In this document: positions 58,399-64,000 of the stretch, in pieces | Numbering within the stretch: the first letter of the stretch is position 1 | How the letters are laid out: each line of letters begins with the position of its first letter | From: Oscheius tipulae | Lineage: Eukaryota; Nematoda; Chromadorea; Rhabditida; Rhabditidae | DNA: 64,000 bases | Direction: 5' to 3' | Assembly (NCBI GenBank): GCA_037178975.1 | Contig: JASJZH010000004.1 | Span: 4,960,001-5,024,000, forward strand | Program-made: the position numbers and the translations under genes | Notes under the pieces: generated by a model | The model's database searches: none | The model's input: only the letters and a program-made list of their open reading frames with translations | Told to the model about the DNA's origin: nothing

Positions 58399-60560
58399 AT
58401 GATCGAACTGGAAGATAATTTGGAAGAAGACGCGAGTCTTATCGAGGCACAAGACGAGATGGAAGACGAGGAAGAGGACGAGATGGTCAATGTCGAAGAC
58501 ACGGACGACTTAGACGATCTGGAAGGATCGGAAGAGAACATGGACGGCAGTGAAACGTCTTCCAATCTGTCTTCGACGTCACCCCATGTACCCAGTGCCT
58601 CTCCGAACACAATTGTGCACTCGGCCGACAGTCCTCGAAGCAGTTCCGAGTCCAGTGTTTCCTCAGTCCCTCCCGCCACAGTACCCAATTCCGGGCCGGA
58701 GAAAAGACACATTTGTGAGATGTGTGGAAAGGTTGGCTCCATCTATACTTAACGGAACGTGTATTTTAGGGATTTCCCTATTTGTCTATTCTCGAGTCTC
58801 ACAAACGCTGTCACACGGGAGAGAAGCCTTTTCAATGTCAGCACTGTGACAAGAAGTTCGCCCAAAAAGCCACTCTTCAAGTTCACGAAAGAACTCATAC
58901 TGGAGAGAGACCGTGAGTTTAACTGAAGGAAAGAGGGACAACCTGACGTTCAGGTACAAATGCCGATATTGCGAGAAGACTTTTGCCCAATACGGAACCA
59001 AGACTGTTCATGAGAAGAGTGCTCATCTCGGAATGAGAAACTACAAATGTCCCAAGTGTGACAAGTGTCTCTCGTCCCCTTCTGCTCTCTACACTCACAA
59101 GAAAACTCACGGGGAGAAAACATTCAAGGTATAACTTTCTAGATCTTCTAGTAACAAGAAGTTTCAGTGCGAGTTTTGTCCCAAGACGTTCACTCTAAAG
59201 AACTACTTGAAGCTTCACGTCAAGCAGGTCCACGAACAGAATGAAAAAAAGCACGTCTGTCGGTTTTGTTCGAAGAGTTTCGCGTATGCCGGTTCTCTTC
59301 AGGTGGCTTGGTTGCTTTTCCTTAAAACAAATAATTTTAGGTACATGTACGGACTCATACTGGTGAGCGTCCCTACAGCTGCAAATACTGTCCGAAGGCC
59401 TTTGCCAGTCAGGGAAATCTACAATCTCACGAGAGAACACACACTGGAGAGAGACCCTATTCTTGTGGACAGTGTGGAAGAAGCTTCATTCAGAAGTCAC
59501 AGTTGACCGCTCACGAAGCAACGCACACCTACCCGGCAGCAGTTGCAATGGAACCAGAGCGGAAGGGAGCCGAATACGTCTGCAAGCACTGTGGAAAGAA
59601 GTATGCCTACGCCAGCAGTCTCTACGTCCACACTCGTCTACATACGGGAGAGAGACCGTTCAGGTAACTTTGTATGTGCTCAAAGGAGCAAAGTGTATTT
59701 CAGCTGCCAATACTGTGCGAAGACATTCACCAATCAAGGCAACATGCAAGTACATCAGAGAGTTCATACCGGAGAGAGACCCTACTCTTGTATCGGTTGC
59801 GGAAAGTGCTATGCGCAGAAGATTGGTCTCAAGATTCACATGGATCAATGTCAAGCGTTCCTGGAAAGAAGCATGTCCGAGAGTCCGATCAATGTGGATA
59901 CTGACAGCGACTGCTCCGAAGAGACTGTCAGGAAGATTGAGTATCCTGTGCCTAACATTTACAAAGGTAGTTTCTTCATTGGCAGAAATACAGTTGGGTG
60001 CTCAATTACAGATTATTCTCCGTCAGTTATAAGCACCATTCCCAATTACAGTCATATGACTCTGCCCGAGATGGGAATCAAGCTGCCTCATTCCAAGGTC
60101 ACTTATTCTGGTTTGGAGTCTGTACAAAACGGTCCAACTCTTTCTTCGTTCCGGGCTCCCGAGGTTATTAGTCTATATTCTAACAAAAAACTGTTTTCAG
60201 CTTCCACCAGTCGACTTCGGACCGCTGACTGCTTCAAAGCCGCCATTTTCCCTCGAGATGTCGAGTCTTCCGGAACAGTCTCTTTCCGCCTTCTCGGCTC
60301 CGATCAAGGCTCCAACCCCGCCTCCTCTTTTGGACAGTTCGCTCCTTCTGAAGGGAATCATCGACAATCTGAACACCGGACTCCTTCAGCCGTCTCTCTT
60401 GAGTACCAATACTCTTCTGAGCACCCAACTGCTTCTTCAACAACTCTCCACAACTGACTATCTTTCCTCTTTGCTTCAGCCCATTCCTACTACTCAGTCC
60501 GCCTTGCATAACGCTCTCTTAGGCAGTCTTCTTACTCCCAATCTCTTACCCTCCAACTAA
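58399..60560 (+). CDS. C2H2 zinc-finger transcription factor with 11 fingers
   Basis: Eight exons: 58399-58731, 58770-58912, 58954-59128, 59168-59302, 59341-59663, 59704-59966, 60012-60163, 60201-60560; 627 aa. The N-terminal about 100 residues are acidic ([20 protein letters not shown]) then Ser-rich. Eleven finger units follow from about residue 108 to 395: [20 protein letters not shown]...[21 protein letters not shown]...[21 protein letters not shown]..., [10 protein letters not shown]..., [10 protein letters not shown]..., [10 protein letters not shown]..., [10 protein letters not shown]..., [10 protein letters not shown]..., [10 protein letters not shown]..., [10 protein letters not shown]..., [21 protein letters not shown]. 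The last ends in Cys (C2HC). Most linkers are the canonical HTGERP type, implying sequence-specific DNA binding. A Ser/Leu/Pro/Gln-rich tail ([20 protein letters not shown]) may be an activation or cofactor surface. Orthologue not recognised. Confidence 0.92.
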
Positions 60561-60923
60561 CCGCTTCCTGCTATTTTCTTGTTGAGTTTCCCCTTTTTGT
60601 AAACTTGTACCTACTTGTAACACAATGTCTTTCATTTTTTCCCGGGTTTTCTACTCCGTCCCGGATCCGTGTACTCGCTCGTCCCACTCTGAACCACATA
60701 ATATAATCAGCAAGTGATCTCTTTCTAGTCACCCTCTCTATTTATACTTTAACCTATTCTTACTTATTCCAATGAGTCTTGCCCCTGTGAATCCGTAGTC
60801 AACGTGTCTGTCAAATCCTAGTGACCCTACTAAGTCAACTCTTTTCTGTCTGAATGAACTATTTTGAAACTGATAATTTATGTGAAGAATACCCGACAAC
60901 GGAGGGGGATAGTTACAGCAGAA
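60561..60923. other. Convergent 3' flanks
   Basis: 363 bp between the stop codons of the zinc-finger gene and CSN4. AT-rich, with AATATAATC-type motifs; expected 3' UTRs of both genes. Confidence 0.5.
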
Positions 60924-62309
60924 TCACTGGGAAGTAGCCAGCTCCGGGTGAGCGGCGATAATCATATTGGAAACGGTGTTTACTTGTTGGCACATGGTCA
61001 GAATCTGCTCGTCGAGTTGGCGCAACTGACTGAGGCCTTTGAATATGACGATGCCGTCGATTTGGTCGATTGTTCCTATTAGTCTGCTGGTTGAGATCAT
61101 TTGTACCACGATTTCCTCGGCCTAAAATTCTGATATTGAGACAGAGAGAATAATTGAAACCTTGTCACTGCCGATTCCGAGCAAATCTCCAAGAGTTTCG
61201 AAGGAAATCGTCGTGTAGAGCATAGAGACGGCGGTCATATTGTGCTCGAGAATGACTCCTCTGATGATCGACTGACCTGTCTCGCTCTCTTTCTGATGAA
61301 CATCTAGGCCTCGTTCAAACTCAATGAGCTGAATATTACGATTAAAAGTGTTTTCTTGAAATACACTTCGGCATTTTTGATGAGTCGATCCAGAAATAGT
61401 TTCTGAAGAAGACCAAACGTGTGCAGAGGATGAGTTCTCTCGTCCTTGTAGAGAATAGACAGCATCTGGGTTCTCTGACTTCCTGGACTAGCCAGAACTG
61501 TACAGGTCATCGATCGAATCAGTGCTTCGTCCTTCTGTTCCTTGGAAATATTCGGCAGAAGAGAAACCTCGTAGTACTTCTGAGCAGCCTCGATGAACTT
61601 CCTCTTGCAGTCTAGCACACGAGCCATAGTTGTCTGCAAATGAGTTTCGCCTAACAAAGCTGAACACCTTGAATTTGGTGGCCAACTCGGGAGAGGTCTC
61701 GGTCTGATGATGAACTGCTCGATTGATGTTGATCTCGGCCTCGTCGTATTGTTGATCTTCTAGAAGAAGGTTGGCAATACGAAGATAGAGGTCCATTTTC
61801 TGATTGACCGGCATCTGTTTCTGTCCAGTTTCCACAGGAAGACCTGTCAGCGTGGAAGCGGCATCGGCAAATCGACGTTGTCTTTCATACACTTCGGCCA
61901 GATGATAGCGAATCATACACACCTGAAAATATGTAGAAACAAAAAAGTGGCTGTTGTTACTTGATCTTCGTACGATATGGCACGAGTTTGTAGAATCTCC
62001 AACAGACGCTGATAGACGGCAACCACAGAGTCTTGGGCGAGTTCAGATTGAGATAGCCGTTCAAGAACATTCTGCACAAAATGTCGGGAAACCACCATGC
62101 TACCGGCCTCCTGACCGACCACTAAACATGTAAATTGGAAAGTAAACAAATCCCTGATAATTACCTGATTCGACGAGTTCCATGAGACGAGGAACATCCA
62201 GATACTTTGATGATGGAAAGACCTGTTCCAGAAGAGCCAGGAGAGCATCCAACTGGGCCTTGTGGTCAGATTGACTTTTATAGACAGTGGCTACATCTTC
62301 TCCAGACAT
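60924..62309 (-). CDS. csn-4: COP9 signalosome subunit 4
   Basis: PCI-domain subunit of the COP9 signalosome, the complex that removes NEDD8 from cullins. Start ATG 62309 (MSGEDVATVYKSQSDHKAQL), stop 60924-60926. Family marks in order: ISYEDQVCMIRYHLAEVYER, GLPVETGQKQMPVNQKMDLY, LRIANLLLEDQQYDEAEINI, ARVLDCKRKFIEAAQKYYEV, LASPGSQRTQMLSILYKDER, a PCI/winged-helix part with ILEHNMTAVSMLYTTISFET and LGDLLGIGSDKAEEIVVQMI, then LIGTIDQIDGIVIFKGL. These match CSN4 and not its paralogue PSMD12. Short introns split it into about six exons. The CCT8 stop codon lies 218 bp upstream on the same strand. Confidence 0.96.
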
Positions 62310-62526
62310 CTATTCAAACTTCAGCTCATCAAGAAGTCACAACAGCCAGGAATGTCAACGATCAAATCATGTGAAACTAAACAAATGGCTAAAAGCAAAA
62401 GTTTATTCCGAGTAAAACAACAAAAAAAGGAGAGGAAAAACAGCAACGAGATTCACGCACAACAAGATCTCAAGGCAAAAATCTTAATAGCAAATAGCGA
62501 ATTGAAAGTTTCAATTTCAAAGAAAT

Positions 62527-64000
62527 TTAGGCCATCCCATCGTCGTCATCTTCGTCTTGGGGCTTCGGTCCACGAGGCTTGGGTCCGCCAGTAGCCTGTT
62601 TGGCCATGATAATCTGGAAATTGTCCGTAGATGAGGTAGAATGAATATTGTTTACTTGATCAACTTTAAGAATCGTAGAAGCAGACTCGGTGGCCAGTCT
62701 GATGGCGGAAGTTTTTCCAGACAGGAGATCGAAGATATGATTATCCACAGCATTCATCACTTCTGAACAAAAAAATTAGAAAAGTGAGAGTAGAACAACT
62801 ACCATGCTTCCAGATATCGATTCCAGCAGATGTCTGGCCAGCTTCATGAGCAGCATACAGTTTGGTCAGCATGTCATTGGCATTGATTCCGGCGTTCTCG
62901 GCAATGCATTTGGGAAGTGTTTCCAGGGAGTGAGCGAACTTCTTGATAGCGTACTGCTCAAGTCCCTCGCATTTTTCTCCCCAAGACTCGATCTGTCGGG
63001 CAAGCTCGATTTCAACGGCTCCAGCACCAGGCAACAGCTATAAATTGAAGTGTTACGCTATTTCGAACAGGAATAGTACCTTGGAATTCTTGGTCAGAGC
63101 TTTGTAGGTGTTGACAGCATCGTCGATGGCGCGTTCAACATCGTCGATGCGAGATTGAGACGAACCGCGAATTACGATGGTAGCAACATTTCCCTTGTCG
63201 GCCTTCTTATCGAAAACCACGACATTTTCGTCTCCAATTTCCTTGACCTGGACGGTGTCACAAGTACCCAAAAGATTGACGGCGGGAGCGCACTGAATGG
63301 AAGAATAAAGACTTGAAAAATAGATGAACATACAATTCTAGCCTGGGCTTGAGCTCCGACAGTTCTGCAAAGACGACGTAGGTCGAACTTTGAAACGAGT
63401 CTGACTCCCATAATCTTGTACTTGTTAAGGAAGTGAAGATAGAGATCTCCGAACTTTCCAGCTGCTACGACCACATTTACTCCATTGTCGGCTAGAGCCT
63501 TGACTTGAGCCTCTACTTCGGATTCTTCTCCTTTCGAGAAGCCCATAAGTTCGTCGGCATTCTCGATGAGGACGGTTCCCTAAAAACCTATGTGGACGAA
63601 AAGAAGGAAAATCACCTTGGTCTCGGTCTGAGTAAGATCAAAGGGGCAGGTGAAAACGGCTACACGAGCGTTTTCAACTTTCTTGATTTCGCCTTCAGCA
63701 CCACGCTTGAAAACCATTCCATTCATGACTTGAGACTGGGCAACACCAGATCCGATAATCTTGCAGATACGAATATTGTCCACATTAAAGTTGTAGCTGT
63801 TAGCCGGAACAGTTTGAACTGAAAATTGAAGTTTGCAGCTAGCACAAACACTCACCGCAAGCTTTGGCAACGAGATCAGCGATGATTTCCTCGTTGTCGT
63901 ACTGCTTGGATGTGATAGCTGACCGAAGGAAGAGTTTCACCTAAATTGCAGCAAATGAAGTCAACTCTGAAGATTTGCAACCTGTTCAATATCTTTCAGG
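62527..64000 (-). CDS. cct-8: T-complex protein 1 subunit theta (CCT8), 3' part
   Basis: Subunit of the cytosolic TRiC/CCT chaperonin that folds actin and tubulin. Stop at 62527-62529; the 5' half runs off the window's right edge. Visible: VKLFLRSAITSKQYDNEEII, CKIIGSGVAQSQVMNGMVFK, RVAVFTCPFDLTQTETKGTV, LIENADELMGFSKGEE, GVRLVSKFDLRRLCRTVGAQ, a segment with ATIVIRGSSQSRIDDVERAI (apical/intermediate), LLPGAGAVEIELARQI (equatorial, the GGGAxE-type motif as PGAGAVE), then SLETLPKCIAENAG. The tail is QATGGPKPRGPKPQDEDDDD, like the CCT-theta IIMAKPAGGPKP tail. Introns of about 35-60 nt. Likely highly expressed; CSN4 follows 218 bp downstream. Confidence 0.97.

Noticed and set aside
60924..62309. 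Proteasome lid subunit PSMD12 instead of CSN4
   Set aside because: The PCI family is shared, but LPVETGQKQ, ARVLDCKRKFIEAAQ and IGTIDQIDGIV are CSN4 signatures.
1..64000. CRISPR arrays, bacterial operon signals, rRNA and tRNA genes
   Set aside because: No regularly spaced repeats, no ribosome-binding-site pattern, and no convincing A/B-box cloverleaf or rRNA segment was seen by eye; a tRNA scan was not run.

Overview
This window is eukaryotic, intron-dense DNA, and the gene content points to a free-living or parasitic nematode. Evidence for a nematode: dozens of very short introns (about 36-50 nt) with GT...TTTCAG/TTTTAG borders, tandem ShKT domains, several 7TM chemoreceptor-type genes (including an srsx-like one), two divergent nuclear hormone receptors, an expanded mARC family, a DOT1 paralogue, and relics of nematode-expanded PTP and CK1 (TTBK-like) families. 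Species cannot be named from the sequence. I did all exon joining by eye from frame continuity and splice consensus.

Layout. 1-0.7 kb: broken PTP copy. 2.0-3.4 kb (+): nuclear-receptor LBD gene with no visible DBD. 4.8-6.2 kb (+): novel 7TM gene. 6.3-7.6 kb (-): mARC. 7.9-9.3 kb (+): mucin-like single-pass membrane protein. 9.5-10.8 kb (+): ATF4-like bZIP with two uORFs. 13.5-19.3 kb (+): complete WNK kinase, 15 exons, 1456 aa. 20.3-23.0 kb (+): tandem mARC pair. 23.1-25.3 kb (-): DOT1-like. 25.6-26.9 kb (-): four-TM protein. 27.4-28.1 kb (-): short NKL/BarH-like homeobox. 28.3-28.9 kb (+): three-ShKT secreted protein. 28.9-32.2 kb: two 7TM receptors. 32.3-37.7 kb (-): KIDINS220. 39.0-44.4 kb (-): ER FKBP, TFAM, secreted Cys-rich protein, srsx-like GPCR whose 1.2 kb intron holds a dead processed CK1 copy. 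46.6-48.9 kb (+): 7TM receptor with a ~1 kb TA-flanked inverted-repeat element in its last intron. 49.0-51.3 kb (-): complete nuclear receptor. 51.3-58.4 kb: gene-poor region rich in TGCCAGGCA palindromes. 58.4-60.6 kb (+): 11-finger C2H2 protein. 60.9-64.0 kb (-): CSN4 and the 3' part of CCT8.

Functional themes. The chaperonin, COP9 and mitochondrial HMG genes are housekeeping; WNK, KIDINS220 and ATF4-like are signalling/stress genes; receptor genes are lineage-type accessory content. Several same-strand neighbours are about 95-220 bp apart (CCT8-CSN4, mARC pair, Cys-rich/GPCR, FKBP/TFAM), a spacing compatible with nematode operons but not proof. Notable structure: three independent GC-AG introns, two WNK RFxV motifs each cut by an intron between x and V, two intron-resident inverted-repeat elements, and two decayed kinase/phosphatase copies.
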